IMG/VR virus record: IMGVR_UViG_3300026519_000024
Coordinates: 1-40,426 of that record
Reading direction: 5' to 3' (one strand)
Source of the DNA: a virus
Length of the DNA stretch: 40,426 nucleotides
How positions within the stretch are numbered: the stretch's first letter is position 1; each line of letters starts with the position of its first letter. Positions 7,042 to 14,925 of this stretch are shown piece after piece. The translations under genes were made by a program, and so were the position numbers. The notes beneath the pieces are model-generated. The model did no database searches. It was not told where the DNA came from and saw only the letters and a list, made by a program, of their open reading frames with translations.

Positions 7042-7359
7042 TTAATTGTTACTAGTGAATTTCTCATATTTAACTCCTTTGTCACCAAAGATCATGTTTA
7101 AAACATACGAAGTACCTGAACTTAGACTGCCGAGCAGTAACCCAGTTACTAAACTATATTCGTATGTAAATAGTGATGTAAAACTGTTTAGAGCCCATAA
7201 AATCCATCCAACATGGAAGCCCATGCACATTGGACAGTGAAACAATTCTCCCATACCATTGAACGATTCTTTGGGCGGTCTGATCTTATTAAAGATCGTT
7301 CCATAGACCAAGAATTGTGTTATTCCATAGGCACTCAAGATGAAGTACAGTAATTCCAT
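7042..7359 (-). CDS. DUF1360-like small membrane protein
   Basis: A 105-residue protein with an N-terminal hydrophobic helix (LLYFILSAYGITQFLVYGTIF). A cytoplasmic-type turn with two cysteines follows (ELFHCPMCMGFHVGW, about 38-52), then two further hydrophobic segments (about 50-65 and 70-90). The order 'Tyr/Thr-rich first helix, E-L-x-x-C-P-x-C-x-G-F-x-V' is the DUF1360 pattern found in bacteria and phages. Function is unknown. The start codon overlaps the previous stop (TAATG). A membrane protein between portal-linked genes and capsid genes is unusual. It might anchor early prohead assembly at the membrane, or may be unrelated to the head. Confidence 0.72.
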   Translation of the reverse strand: MELLYFILSAYGITQFLVYGTIFNKIRPPKESFNGMGELFHCPMCMGFHVGWILWALNSFTSLFTYEYSLVTGLLLGSLSSGTSYVLNMIFGDKGVKYEKFTSNN

Positions 7360-7937
7360 TAGGGACCTCCAATGCCGCCGCCCATGTATCTTCTGGGGGA
7401 GGGCGAAATGCTGCCCTTCTTGGCTGCGTGGGGTATCTCCCCTAGTTCGGTACTGTCTTCTACTTCAGGCTCCAATAGTCTTTCTTCTTCTTGCTCTTCG
7501 ATGGCTTTCTCATACATGAACTGAGGTCTTTCTTCTTCTATGAATTTACTAATAGCGAATAAAACTGTTTCATCAATCGGAAGCTCACTATTCGGAGTCA
7601 ATATTGTTGCTTCTAGCGAAGAATATACATTGCCGCCTTTTACTGACTCTTGTCCTATTATGCCCTTACGATACAGAAAATCGAATAAACGATTCTGGGT
7701 TGCGTAAATGGAGTCTTCCATCGATTCTTTAGCAAAAGAGATTATCTTCATTTGCTTCGCTAAAATTACAATGTCGATGTCCGGGTGATCCGTTACTATC
7801 AGTCTACCATCAAGCGCCTTTCTTACTTTAACTTTCGCCTTTGTGAGAGTTGGTGGCTGTGGTTTTGTAGGTTCCGTTATGGCAGCTTCTTCGCCCGGAT
7901 TAATGATAATATTAACTGTCATCAGCTTTTCCCTCAT
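7359..7937 (-). CDS. Conserved hypothetical protein of the portal region (192 aa)
   Basis: An acidic soluble protein. The core (residues about 35-125) includes VRKALDGRLIVTDHPDIDIV and AKESMEDSIYATQNRLFDFL, strings that recur next to portal genes in diverged T4-like phages as I recall them. A Glu-rich segment (IEEQEEERLLEPEVED, about 144-159) and a Gly-rich end (RYMGGGIGGP) follow. Two starts are possible. ATG 7937 has AGGAG only three bases away. ATG 7922 (MTVNIIINPG) has GAGGG eight bases away and may be the real one. The start overlaps the previous gene by about 10-26 bases. A role in head assembly is inferred only from position. Confidence 0.72.
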   Translation of the reverse strand: MREKLMTVNIIINPGEEAAITEPTKPQPPTLTKAKVKVRKALDGRLIVTDHPDIDIVILAKQMKIISFAKESMEDSIYATQNRLFDFLYRKGIIGQESVKGGNVYSSLEATILTPNSELPIDETVLFAISKFIEEERPQFMYEKAIEEQEEERLLEPEVEDSTELGEIPHAAKKGSISPSPRRYMGGGIGGP

Positions 7938-8763
7938 TTTCTCCTACTAATGCCTGGATCTTTAAGATATCGTTAATCATCCGGTCATCAATTGGAACTC
8001 TCGACATATTATTGAGCATCTCGGAGACCACATTACTTTGATGTTTCATAGAGCTATCATCCTTAACTTCGTCACTGAGAGTGATGGCTACCACTCCTTC
8101 TTTGAGGCGTGCAATCTCTTCATTGAGATGGGTCTTCAATAGAACACCGTTATCAGAAAACGACATAACATAATGTTCAATAGTTACCCTCTGTTCCGCT
8201 GAGAGCGTTCTGTCATATTGTTCATTAAAGCTTTTAACGAATGTTCTATAGGCTAAGTTGTCTATAGTCTCCAGTGTCGCGCCCTTTTCCTCGTCGCCTC
8301 TAGTCATATTCTCAATCAACTTATGTTCCAATAAGAACTTTTCCTTTATTGGAGTTGTGGCTGAGAATATTTGAGCTATACTAGCAAGGCTTTTATAACC
8401 GGGAACAAAATTAGTAAATGGTGTTCCGTTTAATATCTTGTTGACATCTCCAATCAACCTCGTCTGCTCATTGAATAACATCTTGTTGTCAATTAATTTC
8501 CTCTCATCTTTAACAACATCCAAAAACCTCACAGCTGCTTCCTTATCAAGAGAACGTGCCTCCAATAATGCGCTATAAAGCTCCTTCTCTTTATACAAAA
8601 GAGTATCCTTCCTGAAGTTTTTTTTGCAAATCTTTATGATCTCTTTTTGGCGAGAAGTATTTTCTTTCATGATGCTCTTCGTTAATTCACGCACCAACGC
8701 TTCATACAGAAAGAGGGTGTTTCTTTTCTTGTTATGCCTTTGTTTTATCTTTTTTTTCTTCAT
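7912..8763 (-). CDS. Conserved hypothetical protein downstream of portal (283 aa)
   Basis: A largely helical, charged protein. It starts with a very basic stretch (KKKKIKQRHNKKRNTLFLYEALVREL, residues 2-27; the segment KKRNTLFLYEALVREL recurs in related phages). The body is rich in Lys, Glu and Leu, and no known domain or membrane segment was recognised. The start lies 32 bases inside the 3' end of the portal gene, so the two are probably translationally coupled. Together with the next gene it occupies the place of T4 genes 67/68 between portal and protease, so a prohead core or portal-associated role is possible but unproven. Confidence 0.75.
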   Translation of the reverse strand: MKKKKIKQRHNKKRNTLFLYEALVRELTKSIMKENTSRQKEIIKICKKNFRKDTLLYKEKELYSALLEARSLDKEAAVRFLDVVKDERKLIDNKMLFNEQTRLIGDVNKILNGTPFTNFVPGYKSLASIAQIFSATTPIKEKFLLEHKLIENMTRGDEEKGATLETIDNLAYRTFVKSFNEQYDRTLSAEQRVTIEHYVMSFSDNGVLLKTHLNEEIARLKEGVVAITLSDEVKDDSSMKHQSNVVSEMLNNMSRVPIDDRMINDILKIQALVGENEGKADDS

Positions 8764-11700
8764 TATCCCTCTTCTCCATCTCTTCTACGAGTCGTTGCAT
8801 TTGCTTATTGATATCAAAAATCTTTTGTTCGCTGGTCTTCATATCACTGTCTTTTTCCATATTTCTCATTTCGTCGATGTAACTAGTTTCCCATTGTTCA
8901 TATATTCCATTTCCCATAGAAGCAATCTCTTGTGCTCCACTTCCCATTACGTTTCTCTTCGTTCCACTTGATTTTTCCTTAGCCCACTTAGCGTGGTTGT
9001 GCCGCTTGCGGGCACCGGCTCCCCTCCTATCTCCTCCCGTGTATTTGACAGGTTTATAGTTCTTGCCCTTCGATTTAGGGGTAGTTGTCAACTTATCATC
9101 TCTCTTGCCGGCTGGTGCCGCAAGAAGTGCACTATCATCAGCCTCGTTGTTATCTTCGTCATCTTCAGTAGTGTCACCAAGTTCTCCGACGCCAGCTTCT
9201 TCTCCGCCTGAGCCTAAATCCATCTCGTCGTCTGCCAAGCCCAAATCCATCTCGTCATCTCCCAGCGTATCGCTCCCCATTCCACCTAAGCTGCCGAGTC
9301 CACCTTCCTCTTCACTGCCCTCGACCACGGCGTCGAGCATCGCTTCAAACTTTCGATCATAGAACATCTCTCTCTGATTTCTTAAAAATTCTTCGTCGGT
9401 CAAATTGAAGAGACTCTTCGCCACCCAACGGCGTGAAAAATACCCCTCAGTAGCCGCTGATGCAACATCAAATCGTGTTCTCCAGTGCTCCAGATCTTGA
9501 AGCTCTGCTATCTTTGAGGGATTATTGAGTCTTAGCTTAAATGCCAGCAAATCGTCCCCTCGGAACCCTAAAGTATATAAATGTACAATACCAATCTTTT
9601 CTAACTCACCCACGATTGTACGTTGGAGGCGTTGAATTGTTCGTGCAAATCTTATGTCCTTCTGCGCTAGGGTGGTCTTGTCTTCTGATGCTCCATCTCC
9701 TCGCGAAAGGTATGACTGCGGTACCTTTAGAGCTGAGAATAATTTATCCCTTAAATATTTGACATCATCAATATCACCAGTATATTGCCCGCCGGGCAGC
9801 GGTTCAATCTTTGAAGATGTCTGCCCCCTGACCGGGATGAAATAATCCTCTTCAACACTTAAAGGATTATAACGCAAGTCAACTCGCCCGGTAGAATCGT
9901 TCACTACTTGGTTTCTCTTCATCTGTGTGATTGCTTTTTGCATATATTGTTCGACATCATTGGCTGCAATGTGCCCAACATCGATATAGAACACCCTTCG
10001 TTCTGGTGCCCTAACGATACGATACGCCATCATGGCGTCTTCTAGTAGTGTGAGTTGTCTCCAGATTCTTCTTGAAGACTCGAGGACGCTCGTTCCATAA
10101 GGCGCATATTTATCATTGCCGAGAATCCTAAAGTGAGCAACTTGCCAGTTCTCAAAAGTCATGCCACCACTGTTCCATTGATACTGCACATAATTTGGAT
10201 TCGTTTTATCTTCTCCTTCTAGTCTCTCTACTTCATGAGCCGGAAGACCAATAACATTCTGGATTCCTTCCTTCTCGTCAATATCGAGATACAAGAAGAA
10301 GTCTCCATATTTGCAGGTAGAGCGACACCACCCAAACAGATTGTAATTAACATTCATGATATTGCGATATAAATTATTCAATACTGTCTTTAGTTCTTCA
10401 TTGGGACAGTCAATACTAAGCATGTCTTCTAAAGAAGTGTGGGTAGTCATTTCGTCAGCGTAGACATCAAGACTCGAATTCGAGACTATCATGCCGTTTT
10501 CTAAGCAGTAATTCTCTAAATGTTCAACTGTCAAGTCATATACAGCCTCTGTCCTGCCGGTATTTCTAACCTCTATTACTTTATGATTACTATACATGTA
10601 ATCTCTCTTGTAAGCTGACCAACTTTGAAAACCAGCTGCCTGTAATCTACGTCGAAGAAATTGTGTCTTCTTTTCTATATCAGCGAATATACGATTACCA
10701 AAATCAAAATTGCGGGCAAACTCAACAAATGAATTGAATTTCAACCCCTCGACGAGGATCTGTTCAGTTGTTATTTCTCTATTGAACCTTCCATTATCAC
10801 TACCGACACGTCTTGTTCTCTCCTTTAGTGACGGTTCGTTGGCATATTTTAACTTCATTACCTCAGAATGATGCTTGGATTTCCATGCGCGCCATTCAGG
10901 ATCTGCCCACAATGACTTGGCATGGTGTGAAAAAATATTTGCCATTTTTTCTGCGTATTCCAAATCCTCTTTCCACCTCTTTTTATTCATCCTGGAGGTA
11001 TGCTCTGACATAAACACCTTACCTTCTTCTGAAGCTTGCCACCTTTTAAGTCCAGCTAGTGCACGCTCCCTGTAGGCGGAGTCATTCCACAATTCCTTAC
11101 AAGTGGTGGATCGCTTTTTATTAGTAGCAGGTGAAATGCCATGATGCTTCATATGTGCATCAGGAGCCATAACTTTCAAATTAACAGTCCTATTATCAGT
11201 CTTTATCTCATTAATATGATGTACATGATCGCTGCCGATATCTTTACTAAGTACATCCTCCATTATATAACGATGCGCTTGTTTGTATTTGCCCCGCTCT
11301 TCGGTACGCAGTTTGAGATATCCAGCTGAATTGGATCTATAGTCAAACTGGTTTAGACTTTCTCCAGGTTGCAACGTGCCAGCTTGTTTATATGTACCGT
11401 CTTTCATCATTATTCTATGATCAGCTGTACAGAATAGGCTCTTGCCATTATCGATAACAACTTCAATCAATTCTTTTACGCCAGTTATTCTTGGATGATG
11501 TGCGTTTCCAATCGTATAGCAATTACGATGATGATCCCATGACCATATCTCAAAATGCTCGTTATTGGCATATTTTCGTGCTAATTCTTTTATTTCTATA
11601 AACCCTTCTAGAGTAGCTACTTTAGTAGTACCATCTAGACAACCGATCTCTGGCGTAAATTCCATTTGATCAAAGTCCAAATAGCGTTCGCTTCGATTTT

Positions 11701-11941
11701 GGTTTGCCATCGCATTAGCTTGAATATGTTCAAATGGACTATAGCTAGCCTTCTTAAACCCTTGCCCACTAGCTGAGTCAAATCTATACTTATCTAATTT
11801 CTTTCTCTTTTCTTGGCGATAATTTTGTTGTCTGCGATTAACAATAGGACCAGAAAAGATCCTAGTTAATCTTTTGTATAGCTTATCTTCTGAATTTCTA
11901 GGGTTTCGTCCATTTTTCATATTTATTCGCCTTCGTGCCAT
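8732..11941 (-). CDS. 20: Portal protein, T4 gp20-like, interrupted by an intein
   Basis: The precursor is 1069 residues when started at ATG 11941 (MARRRINMKNGR). Removal of the intein (residues 101-488) leaves about 681 residues, compared with about 524 in T4. The extein shows gp20-family sequence: SSLDVYADEMTTHTS just after the splice point, IDCPNEELKTVLNNLYRNIM, NLFGWCRSTCKYGDFFLYLDI, YGTSVLESSRRIWRQLTLLEDAMMAYRIVRAPERRVFYIDVG, and VEEDYFIPVRG followed by LPGG. The extra length is a C-terminal tail with acidic Gly-rich repeats (two copies of DDEMDLG) and then a basic and helical end. The portal forms the dodecameric DNA-entry ring at the head vertex. The gene follows the terminase and overlaps the next gene by 32 bases. 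Confidence 0.93.
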   Translation of the reverse strand: MARRRINMKNGRNPRNSEDKLYKRLTRIFSGPIVNRRQQNYRQEKRKKLDKYRFDSASGQGFKKASYSPFEHIQANAMANQNRSERYLDFDQMEFTPEIGCLDGTTKVATLEGFIEIKELARKYANNEHFEIWSWDHHRNCYTIGNAHHPRITGVKELIEVVIDNGKSLFCTADHRIMMKDGTYKQAGTLQPGESLNQFDYRSNSAGYLKLRTEERGKYKQAHRYIMEDVLSKDIGSDHVHHINEIKTDNRTVNLKVMAPDAHMKHHGISPATNKKRSTTCKELWNDSAYRERALAGLKRWQASEEGKVFMSEHTSRMNKKRWKEDLEYAEKMANIFSHHAKSLWADPEWRAWKSKHHSEVMKLKYANEPSLKERTRRVGSDNGRFNREITTEQILVEGLKFNSFVEFARNFDFGNRIFADIEKKTQFLRRRLQAAGFQSWSAYKRDYMYSNHKVIEVRNTGRTEAVYDLTVEHLENYCLENGMIVSNSSLDVYADEMTTHTSLEDMLSIDCPNEELKTVLNNLYRNIMNVNYNLFGWCRSTCKYGDFFLYLDIDEKEGIQNVIGLPAHEVERLEGEDKTNPNYVQYQWNSGGMTFENWQVAHFRILGNDKYAPYGTSVLESSRRIWRQLTLLEDAMMAYRIVRAPERRVFYIDVGHIAANDVEQYMQKAITQMKRNQVVNDSTGRVDLRYNPLSVEEDYFIPVRGQTSSKIEPLPGGQYTGDIDDVKYLRDKLFSALKVPQSYLSRGDGASEDKTTLAQKDIRFARTIQRLQRTIVGELEKIGIVHLYTLGFRGDDLLAFKLRLNNPSKIAELQDLEHWRTRFDVASAATEGYFSRRWVAKSLFNLTDEEFLRNQREMFYDRKFEAMLDAVVEGSEEEGGLGSLGGMGSDTLGDDEMDLGLADDEMDLGSGGEEAGVGELGDTTEDDEDNNEADDSALLAAPAGKRDDKLTTTPKSKGKNYKPVKYTGGDRRGAGARKRHNHAKWAKEKSSGTKRNVMGSGAQEIASMGNGIYEQWETSYIDEMRNMEKDSDMKTSEQKIFDINKQMQRLVEEMEKRDNEEKKDKTKA
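10473..10484. repeat. 12-bp perfect palindrome at the intein C-terminal junction
   Basis: CTCGAATTCGAG spans the codons of the last intein residues (Ser-Asn) and the first extein Ser, centred within the final Asn codon. Because it covers the insertion boundary it may be related to the endonuclease target or be chance. The intein-free target would keep only the extein half. Confidence 0.6.
10478..11641 (-). mobile_element. Intein with HNH homing endonuclease inside the portal protein
   Basis: A 388-residue in-frame insertion. Block A starts at Cys1 (CLDGTTKVAT) and block B has the T-x-x-H pattern (CTADHRIM, Thr72-His75). Near the end block F reads VYDLTVEHLENYCLENG and block G reads MIVSN, with Ser as the +1 extein residue. 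Joining Gly before Cys1 to the +1 Ser restores PEIG-SSLDVYADE, a conserved portal segment. Between the splicing halves lies an HNH domain (DHVHHINEIKTDNRTVNLKV, about 138-157, plus His163/166). Tryptophan-rich helical repeats follow (ELWNDSAYRERA, SLWADPEWRAW), like NUMOD-type DNA-binding segments. The usual penultimate His of block G is replaced by Ser, which some active inteins tolerate. Both splicing and endonuclease residues look intact. Confidence 0.93.
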
Positions 11942-11987
11942 TTTTAACACTTCTAGTTATTTTTTATACTCGTTCTATTATTCGTCT

Positions 11988-13580
11988 CTATCCTTTATAA
12001 AGCCAGCCGTATTGGGCTCTCGCCAATTGCCTTGAATCATTAGTCAAGTCTAGCGACCTTTTATAACCCAATTGCCCAGGTATCTGATTGCTCATCTTGG
12101 TGCTTGCTACAAAGACAGAATCGAGCATCGCCTTGTTGTAATTGACATCCTTCACCGCCATATCGATTGCTGTATCTCTCACCCAACAAGCGATAGCGAG
12201 AGACATAACGAGGTCATCATTTTTATTCTTCTGAGCCTCTGGTCTACCATTTCGCCATACGAATGTCGCCAATTCCTCGGAGGTGCGACGCGAATTAAGC
12301 TTCACTTGCTTATTTCTAATAAACTCCTCTAATTTGGCAATTGAGATTGGGCGCGTTTTCATGGAGGTGGTAAAACCAGCAATTGAGCTGTTGTTGTTCA
12401 TGGCTTCTAGTTGAGTTATAGACTTATGACTTCCCTTCATCGAGAAGTACAGATTTGGATACTCTAGTTCGATAACCTTATCCAGGACAGAGACACCGAA
12501 GTTATTGTTTTCGATAACCAAAAGCGCATCGCCGAATTCTCGACCAACACCATCAAGAAATACAGAATACATATCTAAATTAACTTTACCATGATATTCC
12601 GCAACTTGCTCCATCGTTTCAATCTTAAAAACGTGAGCCGCTGAGTAGTCAACTGCATCGCCTCGCGCAACATCAGCGACTACCATGTAGGTATATTCTG
12701 GCTTATATTCTTCCCAAATCCAATAATTTCTGTCAAATCCAGTTCGATATTTAGGTTCTTTCACAGAAGAACGGATCCATTCAAGATCTTCAGGGCTTAT
12801 GACTCCTTCTCCAGACATATTGAAAGAGCATTCATGCTCTTGCGCCACATCACGACGGGAAAGATTTCGGCACGCTTGCTCAAACCAAACCTTGTCTCGT
12901 TCCGGGTGTACACTCCAAGGTAGTTCTAGATGATGAAAGTCGTTTGAACCGTTTTGCGAATTTACATATGTTTCATGAAACCAGTTTCCAACCCCATTAG
13001 GCGTTGAGAGCGCAATACATCTTCCTCCTGTAGATAACGTTGGATATATGCCCTTCCATAGGTCTTCAAGACCCTCAACAAAGGCTGCCTCATCAATAAC
13101 TAAAAGCGACAGAGCCTCAGATCTACCAGCGTCCGATGACGTAGACGAAGCTTTAATCCATGAACCGTTCGATAATTCGAAACTAGTCTGATTGTTGACA
13201 TTGATAGTGGCTATTTTAATCCAGTCTGGAAGGTGGTTTATCATAGCCTTCACCTTTCTTACTAAGTTAGCCGCCACTTCGAATTTAGTCGAAATAACGA
13301 CTACACTCTTTTCACGGCGAAACAAAAGCAGCCAGGCGATATACCCGGCTACGATCGTTGAGATCCCAAGCTGTCTCGCTTTCAATATAATATTGAAACG
13401 ATGATCATTAAAATCTTGTAGAAGATTTTCTTGGAAGTCATATGTCTTGAATGAAATCAGTCCTTTTTCAGGATGGCTGATCTTACAGTAATTCTTAATA
13501 AAGTAGACCGGCTCTCTGCCACATTTCTTTATTTCATTCTTGATTTTTTCTTTTGTAAGTCTATACCTTTTTACCATCAT
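11988..13580 (-). CDS. 17: Terminase large subunit, T4 gp17-like
   Basis: A 530-residue DNA-packaging motor. The N-terminal ATPase has a Walker A-like KARQLGIST (67-75), a Walker B with catalytic Glu in SLLVIDEAAF (158-167), and coupling motif III LSTPNG (191-196). The C-terminal RNase H-fold nuclease has MVVADVARGDAVDYSA with Asp303, LLVIENNNFG with Glu357, and NKNDDLVMSLAIA with Asp455/456. These acidic residues would bind the two metal ions. Length is slightly below T4 gp17 (610). Two consecutive ATG codons (13580, 13577) are possible starts; the Shine-Dalgarno (TAGGT) fits the second better. The portal gene follows after 46 bases. T4 genes 18 and 19, between 17 and 20 in T4, are absent here. 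Confidence 0.96.
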   Translation of the reverse strand: MMVKRYRLTKEKIKNEIKKCGREPVYFIKNYCKISHPEKGLISFKTYDFQENLLQDFNDHRFNIILKARQLGISTIVAGYIAWLLLFRREKSVVVISTKFEVAANLVRKVKAMINHLPDWIKIATINVNNQTSFELSNGSWIKASSTSSDAGRSEALSLLVIDEAAFVEGLEDLWKGIYPTLSTGGRCIALSTPNGVGNWFHETYVNSQNGSNDFHHLELPWSVHPERDKVWFEQACRNLSRRDVAQEHECSFNMSGEGVISPEDLEWIRSSVKEPKYRTGFDRNYWIWEEYKPEYTYMVVADVARGDAVDYSAAHVFKIETMEQVAEYHGKVNLDMYSVFLDGVGREFGDALLVIENNNFGVSVLDKVIELEYPNLYFSMKGSHKSITQLEAMNNNSSIAGFTTSMKTRPISIAKLEEFIRNKQVKLNSRRTSEELATFVWRNGRPEAQKNKNDDLVMSLAIACWVRDTAIDMAVKDVNYNKAMLDSVFVASTKMSNQIPGQLGYKRSLDLTNDSRQLARAQYGWLYKG

Positions 13581-13609
13581 TACCTAGTGTACACCGCCAA
13601 CATGTTTTT

Positions 13610-13810
13610 TTAAGTCCTATTGCGCTTTTCGGTAAAGTAGTATTTTTTTCCTAGAAGAAGGAACTTCTTGAGTTCCCTTTGAACTGTGTTGACTGATTCA
13701 TTCATTTCTTCCGCCTCAGCTTCACGAGGCTCCTCTGTAATCGATTCTTTGACGAACCTGCTAACCTCCTCAGCTATTATCTCTTTGAGGCGCTTTGGCG
13801 TAATTTTCAT
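13610..13810 (-). CDS. Small hypothetical protein with MKIT-type N-terminus (66 aa)
   Basis: Start chosen at ATG 13810-13808, which has a strong GGAGG eight bases upstream. A longer reading from TTG at 13825 would put the Shine-Dalgarno inside the gene. The sequence opens with MKITPKRLKEIIAEEVSRFV, an amphipathic helix. The I-A-E at about 12-14 resembles the end of the T4 capsid-targeting peptide (MKTYQEFIAE). A Glu-rich linker and a basic end (GKKYYFTEKRNRT) follow. No domain was recognised. It sits immediately upstream of the terminase gene. Confidence 0.65.
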   Translation of the reverse strand: MKITPKRLKEIIAEEVSRFVKESITEEPREAEAEEMNESVNTVQRELKKFLLLGKKYYFTEKRNRT

Positions 13811-13840
13811 TGTTTTTTCCTCCAAATAAAAAATTATATT

Positions 13841-14344
13841 CTACCACCCTCTCTTATCATTATTACCCAATTTAAGCCAATCCTTGACTGAACTTTCTAG
13901 TGAACGGGGCTTTTTCTTTGTCAGCCCCTCGATGTTCTTTATCTCGTAAACACACTGAGCTATCACCCAATTGCGTACTCGTGAAGCACTTTCGGTTCTC
14001 AAATCCATTTTTCCCTTTTGCTTGAGATTTAGGGAGTTCCCGGTTACCTTCTTATACTCTCTTTTTAGGTATTTTACCACATCATTAACCGTCTGTTCGA
14101 CCTCTTGCTCAAACTTAGGATCGTGCACTTCTTTCAAGGAGCACTCAGAGTGATAAACTAGAACCAAGTTATTGCCTTGGAGCTTCACCTTGAAGCCGTC
14201 AATGATTCTTCTGTCGTTTAGCTCAAATTCTTGTTCGCGCTTTAATCCGGTTTTGACCGGGGTACCGTCTTTGTCAAGTGCGCCATCAAAAGTATTAGCC
14301 ATTACTTGAGATATTCCCTGGACGACTTCAAGAGTTGTAGCCAT
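13841..14344 (-). CDS. Conserved phage hypothetical protein (167 aa)
   Basis: A soluble alpha/beta protein. It begins ATTLEVVQGISQVMANTFDGALD, and the central part has alternating strands (IDGFKVKLQGNNLVLVYHSE) followed by a helical, basic C-terminal half. No catalytic motif or membrane segment was seen. The start codon overlaps the previous stop (TAATG) with GGAGG just upstream, so translation is coupled to the Hc1-like gene. Position before the terminase gene suggests a head or neck role, but I cannot name one. Confidence 0.72.
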   Translation of the reverse strand: MATTLEVVQGISQVMANTFDGALDKDGTPVKTGLKREQEFELNDRRIIDGFKVKLQGNNLVLVYHSECSLKEVHDPKFEQEVEQTVNDVVKYLKREYKKVTGNSLNLKQKGKMDLRTESASRVRNWVIAQCVYEIKNIEGLTKKKPRSLESSVKDWLKLGNNDKRGW

Positions 14345-14541
14345 TAGTCCTCCACCACTTCTTTTCTTTCGGCTCTCGAAGTGAGAACGTCTTTTCTCAA
14401 TTGTTTAAGCATTGCTTCGACTACTCTTGCATCTTTTCGGAGACGTACCCCGGCTGAAACATTACCTGCGGTTGCTTTTTCCGCGTCTCTCCGCATGAGA
14501 ATCATTTCGTCTATAACTTCTTCTAATTTTCTAGCTAGCAT
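14344..14541 (-). CDS. Histone H1/Hc1-like small protein (65 aa)
   Basis: A short helical protein with the pattern ILMRRDAEKATAGNVSAGVRLRKDARVVEAMLKQLRKDV (about 14-52). It resembles the bacterial Hc1-type histone H1-like family, whose members read 'A-E-K-x(3-6)-G-N-x-x-A-G-x-R-x-R-K-x-x-x-x-L'. The overall charge is only mildly basic and the Lys/Ala-rich tail of chlamydial Hc1 is missing, so this is the short form. AAAAGGAG lies seven bases before the ATG. A DNA-binding or nucleoid-type role is possible. Overlap with both neighbouring genes indicates an operon. Confidence 0.65.
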   Translation of the reverse strand: MLARKLEEVIDEMILMRRDAEKATAGNVSAGVRLRKDARVVEAMLKQLRKDVLTSRAERKEVVED

Positions 14542-14911
14542 TTTTTTCTCCTTTTAAAAGCCATTTTTGCTCGCGCCCTTCAACATATTGAATATAACAT
14601 TTATAGCAGCAAGCAAACTTACACATATAAACGTCATCCCTTATTGTAAACGAGTATTCCTCGCAGGTCGGACACTTTCTTTCGGCAGTGTTGGTAAATA
14701 GTTTTTGCTTAATTAAAAACCCGCTTTTTTCGACCGCTGGCGCTTCTTTGACACCTTTAAGGTCATTAAGTTCCCTTTCGTCCCTTTCTTTTATATATTT
14801 CTCTTCCTTATCTTTGCTCCACTTCGAATACGGACTCTCAAGAGCCTCTTTTCCATATTTCTCCTCGACTGCCTTCTCCAATCCTGCAATATAATCTAAA
14901 CTTTTTATCAT
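14531..14911 (-). CDS. Zinc-ribbon-like hypothetical protein (126 aa)
   Basis: The N-terminal half is charged and helical (SLDYIAGLEKAVEEKYG at residues 4-20). The C-terminal half holds two cysteine clusters, CPTCEEYSF (about 79-87) and CKFACCYKCYIQYVEGRE (about 96-113), consistent with one zinc-binding ribbon or knuckle. Similar proteins occur in diverged T4-like phages without assigned function. AGAGG precedes the ATG by about six bases. It overlaps the Hc1-like gene by 11 bases. A nucleic-acid or protein-binding adaptor is possible, but nothing in the sequence decides. Confidence 0.72.
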   Translation of the reverse strand: MIKSLDYIAGLEKAVEEKYGKEALESPYSKWSKDKEEKYIKERDERELNDLKGVKEAPAVEKSGFLIKQKLFTNTAERKCPTCEEYSFTIRDDVYMCKFACCYKCYIQYVEGREQKWLLKGEKNAS

Positions 14912-14925
14912 CTTTTTCCTCTATC

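Noticed and set aside
8987-9340. Possible in-frame repeats in the portal C-terminal tail as a tandem repeat array
   Set aside because: Only two imperfect DDEMDLG copies in an acidic Gly-rich region; this is low-complexity protein sequence, not a repeat element.
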